From NCBI GenBank assembly GCA_026225395.1, contig JAMFSR010000010.1, positions 1 to 64,000 on the forward strand: a stretch of 64,000 nt of DNA, read 5' to 3'. The notes under the pieces are model-generated. The model saw nothing but the letters and a program-made list of their open reading frames with translations, had not been told where the DNA came from and did no database searches. Both the position numbers and the translations under genes were made by a program. Numbering within the stretch: position 1 is the stretch's first letter; the number at the start of each line of letters is the position of its first letter. Source of the stretch: Granulicella sapmiensis. Lineage in GTDB: Bacteria > Acidobacteriota > Terriglobia > Terriglobales > Acidobacteriaceae. This document shows, piece by piece, positions 51,070 to 60,614 of the stretch.

Positions 51070-52308
51070 ATGAACGTTCTGTCGCGTCGCCTGCATTTGA
51101 TGTTGTTCGTCATCGTCACTTCAATCGGCCTGAGCGGATACGCGGGCGCACAGGACCACTGGGTGGGAACCTGGGCCACGGCGCCGATGGCCGCAAAGAA
51201 CGCCGGCGGCAAGTTCGGCGCCGAAGGCGCGGATGCGGGTGCGGGAAACACGTTGCGCGAGATCGTTCACGTTTCGATTGGCGGAACGTCAGTGCGGGTG
51301 ATCCTGACCAATGAGTTTGGCGAAGATCCGCTGACAGTAAGCGCGGCCCAGGTGGCCTTGAGCGCAGGCGGTGGAGGCATTGTTGCCGGGAGCTCGGTGC
51401 AGTTGAGCTTCAGCGGGCATCCTTCGATTGTGATTCCTCCGGGAGCACTGGCGGTGAGCGATGCGGCGCCGATCAAGGTGGCGCCGATGGCGGACCTCGC
51501 CGTAAGCCTCTTCCTGCCCGACCAGCCCGTGAGCGTGCTGAGCTTCCACGGATTTGCGGATACGACCAACTACCTGGTTGGCGGGAACGCCGTGACCTCG
51601 CCCACGCTGACCACCCCGCAGAAGATTTATAGCTGGGACTTTCTGAAGGGCATCGACGTAAAAGCCGATGCAGCCAGCGCCGCCATCGTGGCTTTTGGCG
51701 ACAGCATTACCGACGGGGCACACAGCACGCGGGACGCGAACGCCCGCTGGCCAGACGTGCTCGCGAAACGGCTGGCGGCGGACAAGCGGACAGCAAAGCT
51801 CGGCGTGCTGAATGAAGGCATCGGCGGCAACCGCGTGCTGCACGATAATACCGGCCCCAGCGCGCTGGCACGGTTCGACCGCGACGTAATCTCACAGGAC
51901 GGCGTGAAGTACCTGATCATCATGGAAGCCATCAACGACATCGGCCACGCAGCCGATCCTGTGAAGCCTTACGATGTGGTCTCGTCCGACGACTTGATCG
52001 CCGGTTACGTGCAGATGATCGAACGCGCCCACGCCCATGGCATCAAGGTCTTCGGCGCGACGCTGACGCCGTATGTCGGGGCGAAGTACCAGTCACCCGC
52101 CGGTGAGGTGATGCGCAAGGCACTGAACGAGTGGATTCGCTCCAGCAAGCTTCTGGACGGTGTGATCGACTTCGACAAAGCGACGCGCGATGCTGCAAAT
52201 CCGGATGTCTTTGCCGCAACCGCCGATAGTGGAGACCACCTGCATCCGGGCGATGCGGGCTACAAAGCCATGGGCGATAGCATCGATCTAAAACTGTTTA
52301 CGAAGTAG
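51070..52308 (+). CDS. SGNH/GDSL hydrolase, exported
   Basis: The 412-residue enzyme has a signal peptide (LHLMLFVIVTSIGLSGYAGA), an N-terminal beta-sandwich and an SGNH hydrolase domain with block I AIVAFGDSITDGA, block II GIGGNRVL, block III MEAINDIGH and block V DSGDHLHPGDAGYKAMG. It is probably a secreted esterase or lipase acting on a polysaccharide or lipid ester. ATG 51070 follows CCGGAGAG by about eight bases. A perfect 22-bp terminator stem follows. Confidence 0.88.
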   Translation: MNVLSRRLHLMLFVIVTSIGLSGYAGAQDHWVGTWATAPMAAKNAGGKFGAEGADAGAGNTLREIVHVSIGGTSVRVILTNEFGEDPLTVSAAQVALSAGGGGIVAGSSVQLSFSGHPSIVIPPGALAVSDAAPIKVAPMADLAVSLFLPDQPVSVLSFHGFADTTNYLVGGNAVTSPTLTTPQKIYSWDFLKGIDVKADAASAAIVAFGDSITDGAHSTRDANARWPDVLAKRLAADKRTAKLGVLNEGIGGNRVLHDNTGPSALARFDRDVISQDGVKYLIIMEAINDIGHAADPVKPYDVVSSDDLIAGYVQMIERAHAHGIKVFGATLTPYVGAKYQSPAGEVMRKALNEWIRSSKLLDGVIDFDKATRDAANPDVFAATADSGDHLHPGDAGYKAMGDSIDLKLFTK

Positions 52309-52323
52309 CTGTAGCAGACTTTG

Positions 52324-52370
52324 AAAACAAAAGGGCGGCCGAGAGAAACTCTCGGCCGCCCTTTTGTTTT
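52324..52370. terminator. Bidirectional terminator, 22-bp perfect stem
   Basis: AAAACAAAAGGGCGGCCGAGAG (52324-52345) pairs perfectly with 52349-52370 around an AAA loop. It has T-rich arms on both strands and lies between convergent SGNH-hydrolase and ndk genes. Confidence 0.92.
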
Positions 52371-52378
52371 GTGCGAAT

Positions 52379-52795
52379 CTACTTGAGCTCGTAACCGGCG
52401 AAGAAGTAGCCGATCTCGAAAGCGGCGGTGTCTTCGGCGTCCGAGCCATGGATAGCGTTCTCGCCGATGGAGCTGGCGAACATCTTGCGAATGGTGCCCT
52501 CGTCAGCCTTGGCGGGGTCGGTCGCGCCCATCAGCTTGCGCAGGTCGGCGATGGCGTTGTCCTTCTCGAGGACCATCGGGTAGATGACGCCGGAGCTCAT
52601 GAAATCAGTCAGTTCGCCGAAGAACGGACGCGCTGCGTGGACGTGATAGAAGCCTTCCGCCTGCTGCTTGGTGAGGACGATCTTCTTGATAGCGACGAGC
52701 TTGAAGCCGGCCTTCGAAATTTCGGCGAGGATAGCGGCGGTGTCGCCCTTCTTTACGGCGTCCGGCTTGATGATGCTGAAAGTGCGCTGTGACAT
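52379..52795 (-). CDS. ndk: Nucleoside diphosphate kinase
   Basis: The 138-residue enzyme carries the NDK motifs [14 protein letters not shown], the [10 protein letters not shown] block, [14 protein letters not shown] and the catalytic His116 in NAIHGSDAE. It transfers gamma-phosphates between nucleoside di- and triphosphates in the cytoplasm. Length and motifs are standard. Start ATG 52795. It ends at the strong bidirectional terminator. Confidence 0.98.
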   Translation of the reverse strand: MSQRTFSIIKPDAVKKGDTAAILAEISKAGFKLVAIKKIVLTKQQAEGFYHVHAARPFFGELTDFMSSGVIYPMVLEKDNAIADLRKLMGATDPAKADEGTIRKMFASSIGENAIHGSDAEDTAAFEIGYFFAGYELK

Positions 52796-53043
52796 AAAAC
52801 TCCAGTGAGGGTTGAGTGGCCGAGCGCCGTTACAGAGGCTCAGGCCCGCGCGAAAACGCGCTGCTTTCAGTGTATCGCGTACGCTCCGGAGACCAAATCA
52901 CTTCTGCCGGTCGCTGGGCCTCCTTTGAACAGGCTGGTATATCCACACGATCCCCACAGGGAAGCACCAGCATGGTTAATCCCCATCCTCAGGCTTGTTC
53001 ACGATACTCTGAGGACTGACCTCGCTCGCGGTCCCGCACCATC

Positions 53044-55704
53044 ATGAACGCTATTCCATCTTTGTCCCGCTGTACGTATGCGGCTGCGAAACCGCATCCC
53101 TCGTCTCTCCGCTTCCTGCTGGCCATCGTCCTGATGCCGCTGTGGACGTCAACCATCTTTGCCCAGGCACCGGCCCCGAAAGCCCAGCCTCCGCAGTCTC
53201 AGATCAAGCTCAGCGGCATCGTCCGCGACCCCACCGGCGCCCTCATCCCCGGCGCCACCGTGCGCCTGTTGCGCTCCGATGACTCCTCGCTCGGCCAAAC
53301 CCTCTCCGACAGCAACGGCCACTTCCAGCTGCCACAACCACCCGCCGGCATCTACCGGCTGGCCGTCTCACGCGACGGTTTCTCGCCCATCGATCAACCC
53401 CTGCAGCTCACCTATGCCCCGCAAAGCCCGCTGGTTCTCACCCTTCCGCTCGCAGCCGTCACCACAAGCGTGAACGTCGATGCCACGGACATCGACGTAG
53501 CTTCGCCCGAGAACAACGCGGACGTCGCCACCGTCACCGCTGACGACATGAAGAACCTGCCCGTCTACGACGGAGACATCGTCGCCACGCTCACCCCGTT
53601 CCTCGACGCCGGAGTGGCCGGCGAAGGCGGAGTCACCCTCATGGTCGATGGCGTCGAAAGCCCCATCATCGGCGTCTCCACCACCGCCATCGAGCGCGTC
53701 AGCATCAACGAAGATCCTTACTCCGCCGAGTACCGCCAGCCCGGCCGCGGACAGGTCGAAATCACCACCAAGGGCGCCTCCGAGCACTTCCACGGCCAGG
53801 CCAGCTTCACCTACCGCAACTCTGCGCTCAACGGCTCTAACTACTTCGCCTCTACCAAGCCCAGCGAGCAGCGCCGCCTTTACGACGGCTACCTCACCGG
53901 CCCCATCAAGCCGCTGCGCAACACCGGCTTCCTCTTCTCTATCTTCCGCAAAGAGCGCGACGTGGAAACCCAGGTGCTTGCCACGACGCTGCCCACTGTC
54001 GCGCCCGCCGAAAACGTGCCCGCGCCTTCGCGCAACACGCAGATCAGCATGAAGGTCACGCATCAGTACAACGACCACCACTCCGCTTACGTGCTCTACA
54101 CCTTCGCCGATAACGGAGCCCTCAACGAGGGCGTCGGCGGCCAGGTTCTGGCCTCAGCCGGTTACACCAGCAACGACTTCGACCAGCACATCACCTATCA
54201 CGACGACCTCACGATCTCGCCCCACATCTTCAACCAGTTCACCACCCACTACGAGCGCGACATCGAGAGCGCCATCGACAACCAGGAAGCCCCGCAGGTC
54301 ATCGTCGAAGGCGTTGCCACCTTCGGCAGCGCCCAGCAGGACGCCCTCTACACCGAAAACAATCCCACCTTCAACGACGTCGTCGACTGGACCGTTGGCA
54401 AGCACATCCCGCAGGACTTCAAGTTCGGCATCCAGCTTCCCAACCTCGGCCGCCGAGTATGGGAAGACCGCACAAACCGCAGCGGCACCTTCACCTTTTC
54501 GAGCGCCGCCGCCTACGCTGCCAACACACCCGCCTCCTTCAGCATCCAGCAAGGTCAGGAACGCTTCGAAACCCTCTTCGCCCAGCCCAGCGCCTTCCTC
54601 CTCGACCAGATCCAGCTCACCAAGCGCCTCACTGTCACCCCTGGCCTGCGCTACGACTTCCAGAACACCCTCAGCAACACCAAGGACGGCCTCCTTCCGC
54701 GCCTCTCCATCGCCTACGTCGTCGACAAGAAGCACGCGCTCGTCGTCCGCACCGGCGCCGGCTTCTACATCCGCCGCGTGGGCGTCAACATCGGCCAGCA
54801 GCTCGCGCGCTATCAGAACGCCGCCGAGCGCAACCTGCTGCTCACCTCGAACCTTTGCTACCCCAACATCAACGCCTGCAACAACCTCTCCACCGCGCCG
54901 CCGAGCCTCTTCCAGTACGCTCCCGGCCTGCAGGCGCCGCAGCAGGCCTACTTCGGTCTCAGCGTTGAGCGCCAGATTACAAAGAACTCCACCCTCAGCA
55001 TCGGCTACAACGGCTATCGCGGCTGGCACGCCCTGCGCTCGGTCGATATCAACGCCCCTCTGCCGCCCTTCCTGAGCCCCGCACGCCCAAACCCCAACTT
55101 CGCGCAGATCCTGCAGCTTCAATCCTTCGGATACCAGAAGACCGACGGCATGAACGTCAGCTATCACGGCCGCTTCAGCAACGTCTTCTCCGGCATGCTG
55201 CAGTACAACCTCCAGCACGCCGACTCCAACACCGAGTTCTCCACCTTCATCCCGCAAAACCAGTACGACCCCAACAGCGAGTGGAGCCGCAGCCAGTTCG
55301 ACCAACGCCAGAAGTTCTCGCTCTTCGGCACCTTCTATCCCGACAAGCCCATCACCTTCGGCGTCGGCTTCTACGCCAACACACCGCTGCCCTACACCAT
55401 CACCACCGGCACCGACGCCTACCAGGACGGCCTCTTCAACGCCCGCCCCGCCGGTGTGCCCCGCAACAGCCTTAACGGCGGCGGCTACCAGGACCTCCAG
55501 CTGCGCGTGGGCTACACCCACAAGCTGCGACCACACGTAAAGGACGATGCCAGCTCCCTCGCGTTCTCGCTCTCCAGCTTCAACACGCTGAACCGCGTCA
55601 ACTTCGAGACCTTCGACGGCGTCCAGGGCTCCGCCGACTTCAAACAACCCACCACCGCCGAAGACCCCCGGCGCCTGCAACTCGAAGCCATCTACAGCTT
55701 CTAG
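53044..55704 (+). CDS. Oar-like TonB-dependent outer-membrane receptor
   Basis: The 886-residue protein starts with a signal peptide (FLLAIVLMPLWTSTIFAQ). A carboxypeptidase-regulatory-like beta-sandwich follows (LSGIVRDPTGALIPGATVRL, SDSNGHFQLPQPPAGIYRL; ~55-135). Then a plug domain (VATVTADDMKNLPVYDGDI, VTLMVDGVESP) and a long barrel ending LQLEAIYSF. This is the acidobacterial Oar-like receptor type for uptake of a large substrate by TonB. No substrate-binding neighbours. Start ATG 53044. Confidence 0.88.
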   Translation: MNAIPSLSRCTYAAAKPHPSSLRFLLAIVLMPLWTSTIFAQAPAPKAQPPQSQIKLSGIVRDPTGALIPGATVRLLRSDDSSLGQTLSDSNGHFQLPQPPAGIYRLAVSRDGFSPIDQPLQLTYAPQSPLVLTLPLAAVTTSVNVDATDIDVASPENNADVATVTADDMKNLPVYDGDIVATLTPFLDAGVAGEGGVTLMVDGVESPIIGVSTTAIERVSINEDPYSAEYRQPGRGQVEITTKGASEHFHGQASFTYRNSALNGSNYFASTKPSEQRRLYDGYLTGPIKPLRNTGFLFSIFRKERDVETQVLATTLPTVAPAENVPAPSRNTQISMKVTHQYNDHHSAYVLYTFADNGALNEGVGGQVLASAGYTSNDFDQHITYHDDLTISPHIFNQFTTHYERDIESAIDNQEAPQVIVEGVATFGSAQQDALYTENNPTFNDVVDWTVGKHIPQDFKFGIQLPNLGRRVWEDRTNRSGTFTFSSAAAYAANTPASFSIQQGQERFETLFAQPSAFLLDQIQLTKRLTVTPGLRYDFQNTLSNTKDGLLPRLSIAYVVDKKHALVVRTGAGFYIRRVGVNIGQQLARYQNAAERNLLLTSNLCYPNINACNNLSTAPPSLFQYAPGLQAPQQAYFGLSVERQITKNSTLSIGYNGYRGWHALRSVDINAPLPPFLSPARPNPNFAQILQLQSFGYQKTDGMNVSYHGRFSNVFSGMLQYNLQHADSNTEFSTFIPQNQYDPNSEWSRSQFDQRQKFSLFGTFYPDKPITFGVGFYANTPLPYTITTGTDAYQDGLFNARPAGVPRNSLNGGGYQDLQLRVGYTHKLRPHVKDDASSLAFSLSSFNTLNRVNFETFDGVQGSADFKQPTTAEDPRRLQLEAIYSF

Positions 55705-55732
55705 CCTTTGTCTCGCTCTCGCTTCCAGAGAA

Positions 55733-55840
55733 TTGTCATCCTGACCCTGAGCACAGCCGAAGGGGAGGGATCTGCTTTCTTCGAACCTACTACATCCCTG
55801 TCATCCTGAGCGAAGCGTAGCGCAGCCGAAGGACCCGCCA
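55733..55840. repeat. Two copies of the CATCCTGAGCGAAG-type dispersed repeat
   Basis: TGTCATCCTGACCCTGAGCACAGCCGAAGG (from 55734) and TGTCATCCTGAGCGAAGCGTAGCGCAGCCGAAGG (from 55800) lie 36 bases apart in the gap after the TonB receptor. They are variants of one element. From memory this element is scattered in acidobacterial genomes. No coding signal here. Confidence 0.7.
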
Positions 55841-55966
55841 AACCGCAAGCACCAACTCCGCTCCCGACACCTTTCAACCACGACCCGCTCGCGCCCGACA
55901 GCCCCAAAAAGCAAAGAGGCGCCGCAAGCATCGCGACGCCTCACCACTATCCTCTACACTCCGCCG

Positions 55967-56854
55967 TTACTTCCCCAGCAGCTTCGCCATCGCGTCGCCA
56001 ATCTCAGCGGGACTCTTCACAACCGTAATACCCGCCGCAGCCATCGCAGCCATCTTGCTCTCAGCCGTTCCTTCGCCGCCGGAGATGATCGCACCGGCAT
56101 GACCCATGCGGCGTCCCGGAGGCGCCGTCTGTCCGGCGATAAAACCAACCACAGGCTTCTTCACATACTGCTTAATGTACTCAGCCGCAGCTTCTTCAGC
56201 AGAGCCACCGATCTCGCCAATCATGATGATCGCTTCCGTATCGGGATCTTCGTTCAACAGCTTCAACGCATCGATGTGCGTCGTGCCGATGATCGGATCG
56301 CCGCCGATACCGATCGCCGTCGACTGACCAATCCCACGCTGCGTCAACTGATACACAGCCTCGTACGTCAGCGTGCCCGACTTCGACACGATCCCCACGC
56401 TTCCCTGCTTGTGAATCCGTCCGGGCATAATGCCAATCTTCGCCTTGCCGGGCGAAATCACACCCGGACAGTTCGGCCCAATCAACCGGGACTTCGAGTT
56501 CTTCACCACTTCCCAAACCTTCACCATGTCGAGGACAGGAATGCCTTCCGTAATGCAAACGATCAGTGGCAAACCCGCATCGGCGGCCTCAAGAATGCCA
56601 TCCGCCGCAGCCGGCGGCGGAACGAAGATCACGGTCGCATTCGCGCCCGTTTCCTTCACCGCCTCTTCCACCGTATTGAACACCGGCCATCCCTCGTGAA
56701 CGGTTCCACCCTTACCCGGCGTGACTCCGCCGACGACAAGCTTGTTGCCGAACTGCTTTGCATACTCATCACAGCCCTTGGCGTGAAAGGTTCCCTCACG
56801 ACCGGTGATGCCTTGAACAATAAGTTTTGTGTCATTGCCTACGAGTACGGACAT
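55967..56854 (-). CDS. sucD: Succinyl-CoA ligase, alpha subunit
   Basis: The 295-residue subunit has the CoA-binding fold ([39 protein letters not shown]), [20 protein letters not shown], a [15 protein letters not shown] block and the phospho-His region [11 protein letters not shown]. It forms the TCA-cycle enzyme with SucC. The gene order is sucC, GIY-YIG gene, sucD. Its ribosome site AAAGGGTAGG overlaps the end of the inserted gene, so expression may depend on it. Normal length. Confidence 0.98.
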   Translation of the reverse strand: MSVLVGNDTKLIVQGITGREGTFHAKGCDEYAKQFGNKLVVGGVTPGKGGTVHEGWPVFNTVEEAVKETGANATVIFVPPPAAADGILEAADAGLPLIVCITEGIPVLDMVKVWEVVKNSKSRLIGPNCPGVISPGKAKIGIMPGRIHKQGSVGIVSKSGTLTYEAVYQLTQRGIGQSTAIGIGGDPIIGTTHIDALKLLNEDPDTEAIIMIGEIGGSAEEAAAEYIKQYVKKPVVGFIAGQTAPPGRRMGHAGAIISGGEGTAESKMAAMAAAGITVVKSPAEIGDAMAKLLGK

Positions 56855-56861
56855 AGCTTGC

Positions 56862-57410
56862 CTACCCTTTCAATTCAAATATCTCAAGCAATTCTTTCTT
56901 AGCTAAAATTGAGGTCTCAGAATGCCAATTCAACGAGCTAGGAACGTCTTGGCGTCGCAATTTCTTCCCTCTTATATTCCAGAGATTATGACCCTTGGCA
57001 AAACCTGTCAGTATGAGTTCCTGTTCAAGCAAATCGATGGATTTCGACCGTATGTTGCTACGACTCTTCTTAAAACGTCCGGTCGGGGTCGACTCCGCGA
57101 TCAGATAAAGGCTGAATCCGCCCTCAGAAGAGTGGAAGATCTGCTCGAAAAGAGCCGCATCTTCAGTTGACGACTGCTCTCTCTTTTTCAATGTTCTGTC
57201 AAAATGGGTCTTGAAGCGTCCGCCAAATTTGGTATCAGTCTTACCGACATATTTCGGAGATAACCTTCCACCTGTCTCCGAAACTACGACGTAGACCCCC
57301 GAAGCATCTTTGAGACCTGGGCAGGCGGTGTCAAAGCATTCAGATAGCTCACGCACATCAGATTGTGACCATCTTTCCATTTTGAAAGGGCCAAACGCAC
57401 GGAAGCTCAT
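56862..57410 (-). CDS. GIY-YIG-like domain protein inserted between sucC and sucD
   Basis: The 182-residue product has the GIY-YIG pattern: [23 protein letters not shown], then [17 protein letters not shown] (Arg-x2-x-His) and a late Glu with [24 protein letters not shown]. Such domains belong to homing-type and repair nucleases and to orphan small proteins. It is AT-richer than sucC and sucD. The ATG is two bases after the sucC stop, with AAGGG of the sucC end as ribosome site. Both genes end with Lys-Gly-stop (sucC AAG-GGC-TAG, here AAA-GGG-TAG), which looks like a duplicated junction. Nuclease activity is not shown. Confidence 0.68.
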   Translation of the reverse strand: MSFRAFGPFKMERWSQSDVRELSECFDTACPGLKDASGVYVVVSETGGRLSPKYVGKTDTKFGGRFKTHFDRTLKKREQSSTEDAALFEQIFHSSEGGFSLYLIAESTPTGRFKKSRSNIRSKSIDLLEQELILTGFAKGHNLWNIRGKKLRRQDVPSSLNWHSETSILAKKELLEIFELKG

Positions 57411-57412
57411 CT

Positions 57413-58585
57413 CTAGCCCTTCGCTGCGGCAACTGCAAGGTCAGCAGCTTCTTTCATCGTTGCGCCGATCTGAACCTTCAAGCCGCTCTCAGCAATAATC
57501 TTCCGGCCTTCTTCCACATTCGTTCCCTCAAGCCGCAGAATAATGGGCAACTTCACATCGAGTTTGCGGGCCGCCGCCACAACCGCTGTCGCCAGCACAT
57601 CCACCCTCAAAATCCCCCCAAAAATATTGATGAAGATAGCCTTCACATTCGGATCGCTCAGCAGAATTCCAAAAGCATTCTCGATCTGCTCCTGATTAGC
57701 GCCGCCGCCTACATCAAGGAAGTTAGCCGCAGAACCACCGGCGTACTGAATGATGTCCATCGTCGCCATCGCCAGGCCCGCGCCGTTCACCATGCAGGCA
57801 ATCGAACCATCCAGCTTGATGTAGTTCAACGCATACTTGCTCGCTTCCACCTCAAGCGGATCTTCCTCACTGATGTCGCGCAGCTCCTTTAAATCCTTAT
57901 GCCGGAACATCGCATTGTCATCAAAGTTGATCTTGCAATCGAGCGCCAGCAGCTTGCCGTCCTTGGTCGTGATGAACGGATTGATCTCCATCAGCGTCGA
58001 GTCGGTCTCCATGAACGCCTTATATAGGCCCATCATGAACTTCACCGCTTCGCCCACCTGCGCAGGCGCAAGGCCCAGCTTGAACGCCAGCTTGCGCGCC
58101 TGGTAGGGCTGAAAGCCGATGCCGGGATGGATGTACTCCTTGAAAATCTGGTCGGGCGTCGAGTGCGCCACCTCTTCAATATCCATGCCGCCGTGCTGCG
58201 AGGCCATGAATACCACCTTCGCCGAGGCGCGGTCGAGCACAAGCCCGAGATACAGCTCGCGGTCGATCGCCGAGCCCTCTTCAATCAGCAGCCGCTGCAC
58301 CTTCTGCCCCTCGGGGCCAGTCTGGTGCGTGATGAGCTGCATGCCGAGGATCGCCTTCGAATACTCGTCGGCCTGCTCGATGGTCTTCGCCAGCTTGACA
58401 CCGCCGCCCTTGCCGCGTCCGCCCGCATGGATCTGCGCCTTGACGACGACGACCGCATTGCCGGCCGAAAAAAGGGCCTTCGCGGCGACGTCTGCTTCTT
58501 CGATAGTGGTGGCCATTTCGCCGGCAGGCACGGGTACGCCGTACTTGCGAAGGATTTCTTTGGCCTGGTACTCGTGAATCTTCAT
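57413..58585 (-). CDS. sucC: Succinyl-CoA ligase, beta subunit
   Basis: The 390-residue ATP-grasp subunit begins [20 protein letters not shown]. It carries [79 protein letters not shown], and [15 protein letters not shown]. It matches standard SucC in length and motifs. The start is ATG 58585; the 51 extra in-frame codons upstream lack the family sequence. First gene of the sucC-GIY-sucD operon, divergent from trpD. Confidence 0.97.
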   Translation of the reverse strand: MKIHEYQAKEILRKYGVPVPAGEMATTIEEADVAAKALFSAGNAVVVVKAQIHAGGRGKGGGVKLAKTIEQADEYSKAILGMQLITHQTGPEGQKVQRLLIEEGSAIDRELYLGLVLDRASAKVVFMASQHGGMDIEEVAHSTPDQIFKEYIHPGIGFQPYQARKLAFKLGLAPAQVGEAVKFMMGLYKAFMETDSTLMEINPFITTKDGKLLALDCKINFDDNAMFRHKDLKELRDISEEDPLEVEASKYALNYIKLDGSIACMVNGAGLAMATMDIIQYAGGSAANFLDVGGGANQEQIENAFGILLSDPNVKAIFINIFGGILRVDVLATAVVAAARKLDVKLPIILRLEGTNVEEGRKIIAESGLKVQIGATMKEAADLAVAAAKG

Positions 58586-58765
58586 AAAGTGCGCTCCAGA
58601 GGCAGCGGCTGGCGCTGTCGTCAGACCTGTTGGCGATAGCCAGACCCATTCATAGTAGCCACGCGCGGAAACCGTGAGCAAGCCAACATGGCGATTATCG
58701 GTGGCAGCGCGTGGATAAGCGAACGCGACCCGCCGCAACCCCCGCCTTTGGTAGGGTTACAGAGG

Positions 58766-59776
58766 ATGCCTATACAGACCGAGCTGCGCAGAATCATCGA
58801 AGGCCGCGAAACCCTCGCGCTCGATGAAGCACAGGCCCTGATGCGTCAAATCCTCGCCGGTCAGGCCAGCGACATCGAAATCGCCGCCCTCCTCGGCGCG
58901 CTCGCCGGACGCGGCGAAACCGCCGCCGAAATCGCGGGCTTCGCCCTCGCCATGCGAGCAGCCGCCACAACCCTCCCGCTCACCGCAGCGGAACAAGCCG
59001 AACTCGTCGACACCTGCGGCACCGGCGGCGACGCCAGCGGCAGCTTCAACATCTCCACCGCCGCCGCCCTCGTAGCTGCCGCAGCCGGAGCCAGGGTCGC
59101 CAAGCACGGCAATCGCGCCATCACCTCCAAATGCGGCTCCGCAGACGTCCTTGAAGCCCTCGGCATCCCCGTAGGCCTGCCGCCCGAAGCCGCCGCCCAA
59201 GCCCTCCGCCGCCACAACTTCTGTTTCCTGCTCGCGCCCTCGCACCATCCCGCGATGAAAGCTGTCATGCCCGTTCGCCGCGCCATGGGCGTCCGCACCA
59301 TCCTCCACGTTCTCGGTCCCCTGCTCAACCCCGCAGGCGCCCGACGCCAGGTGATGGGCGTCTACAGCGCCCGCCTCGTCCCGCTCGTCGCCGAAGCCAT
59401 GACCATGCTCGGCATAAAGCACGCCCTCGTCGTCCACGGCGACAGCGGCCTCGACGAGCTAGCCCTCAGCGGCCCCAGCGAAGTAGCAGAGGTCCGCGAC
59501 GGTCACGTACGGCCCTACATCCTCACGCCCGAAGAACTCCGCCTGCACCGCGCACCGATGACCGCCCTCGAAGGCGGAGACGCTCAGAGGAACGCCGCGA
59601 TTCTGACGAGTATCTTTTCCGGCGAAACCGGACCAAAGCGGGATATCGTAGTGTTGAACGCAGCCGCAGTCCTCATGACCGCCGGACAAGCCAACAACAT
59701 ACCCAAAGGCATCGAACTGGCAGCCAACGCAATCGATTCAGGCGCAGTCACACGTCTGATCGCGGCTCTGCGATAG
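58766..59776 (+). CDS. trpD: Anthranilate phosphoribosyltransferase
   Basis: The 336-residue enzyme has VDTCGTGGDASGSFNISTAAALV, ARVAKHGNRAITSKCGSADVLEALG, FLLAPSHHPAMKAVMPVRR, RTILHVLGPLLNPA and ALVVHGDSGLDELAL. These are the PRPP-binding and anthranilate-binding motifs of TrpD. It makes phosphoribosyl anthranilate for tryptophan. It stands alone, without other trp genes. ATG 58766 directly follows TAGGG-TTACAGAGG. No attenuator is visible here, in contrast with aroK. Confidence 0.97.
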   Translation: MPIQTELRRIIEGRETLALDEAQALMRQILAGQASDIEIAALLGALAGRGETAAEIAGFALAMRAAATTLPLTAAEQAELVDTCGTGGDASGSFNISTAAALVAAAAGARVAKHGNRAITSKCGSADVLEALGIPVGLPPEAAAQALRRHNFCFLLAPSHHPAMKAVMPVRRAMGVRTILHVLGPLLNPAGARRQVMGVYSARLVPLVAEAMTMLGIKHALVVHGDSGLDELALSGPSEVAEVRDGHVRPYILTPEELRLHRAPMTALEGGDAQRNAAILTSIFSGETGPKRDIVVLNAAAVLMTAGQANNIPKGIELAANAIDSGAVTRLIAALR

Positions 59777-59803
59777 CATGGGCTAGCGTTATTAGAGGAA
59801 CCC

Positions 59804-60175
59804 ATGTCGACCAATCAACCTCACAACCCCGCCGCTCCACTGCCGTTTGCAGAGTCCATGGTGACGACGGCCCTTGAGCTTCCCGGCTACCGGATCGTAG
59901 GGAACTTTGGCGTGGTTCGCGGCATCGTGGTTCGCTCTCGGTCAGTCTTTGGAACGATTGGAGCAAGCTTACAGACCTTGGTTGGCGGCGATATTACGCT
60001 CTACACCGATCTATGCGAGAAAACACGCGAAGACGCCTTTCAACGCATGATCGTTCATGCCGGGGAGCGAGGCGCGAACGCTATTGTGTCGGCACGTTAT
60101 GACGCCAACGACATTATGCAGGGTGTGACCGAAGTGCTGGCATATGGAACAGCGGTGCTCGTCGAACGGCTCTAA
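59804..60175 (+). CDS. YbjQ/UPF0145 family protein
   Basis: The 123-residue protein has the YbjQ pattern: [63 protein letters not shown]. The family forms pentamers and is of unknown function, possibly heavy-metal or stress linked. Start ATG 59804, 27 bases after trpD. A VOC protein follows 20 bases later. Confidence 0.9.
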   Translation: MSTNQPHNPAAPLPFAESMVTTALELPGYRIVGNFGVVRGIVVRSRSVFGTIGASLQTLVGGDITLYTDLCEKTREDAFQRMIVHAGERGANAIVSARYDANDIMQGVTEVLAYGTAVLVERL

Positions 60176-60195
60176 AACTGGAAAGGAATACGATC

Positions 60196-60573
60196 ATGGC
60201 ACGAGTCACAGGCATAGGCGGCGTCTTCCTTCGAACAGCCGATCCGAAGGCAACAGCAAAGTGGTACGCCGAAAAGCTCGGCATCACCCTCAGCGACTTC
60301 AACGGCGCGGCCTTCGACTGGAAGGACGAAATCCCCGAAGGCACCGGCATGACCGCCTGGTCCGCCTTCCCGCAGGATACCGGCTACTTCGGCGACAGCG
60401 GCCAGCCGTTCATGATCAACTACCGTGTCGACGACCTCGATGCCCTGCTCGAAAAGCTCACCGCCGCCGGCGTCTGGGTCGATCCCAAGCGCGAAGACTA
60501 CGGCTACGGCCGCTTCGCCTGGATCAAGGACTGCGACGGCCACCGCGTGGAACTTTGGCAGCCACTCGCTTGA
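60196..60573 (+). CDS. VOC-family (glyoxalase/bleomycin-resistance fold) protein
   Basis: The 125-residue protein has the VOC layout: GGVFLRTADPKATAKWYAEKLGI, FDWKDEIPEGTGMTAWSAFP, VDDLDALLEKLTAAGVWVDP, and FAWIKDCDGHRVELWQPL. The Glu in the last motif with His/Glu pairs is a candidate metal-site ligand. Function could be glyoxalase-like or dioxygenase; not predicted. GGAAAGGAA precedes ATG 60196 by about six bases. Confidence 0.9.
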   Translation: MARVTGIGGVFLRTADPKATAKWYAEKLGITLSDFNGAAFDWKDEIPEGTGMTAWSAFPQDTGYFGDSGQPFMINYRVDDLDALLEKLTAAGVWVDPKREDYGYGRFAWIKDCDGHRVELWQPLA

Positions 60574-60614
60574 TGGAATTCGAAGCGTAAACTTGAGGCG
60601 AATTTCTTGATGGG

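Noticed and set aside
54154..55680. 508-codon minus-strand frame opposite the TonB receptor
   Set aside because: Val/Glu/Gly-rich composition typical of antisense frames in GC-rich DNA; the receptor's C-terminal Phe and barrel are on the plus strand.
56922..57170. 82-codon plus-strand frame within the GIY-YIG-like gene
   Set aside because: Antisense to a gene with recognisable motifs; no ribosome site.
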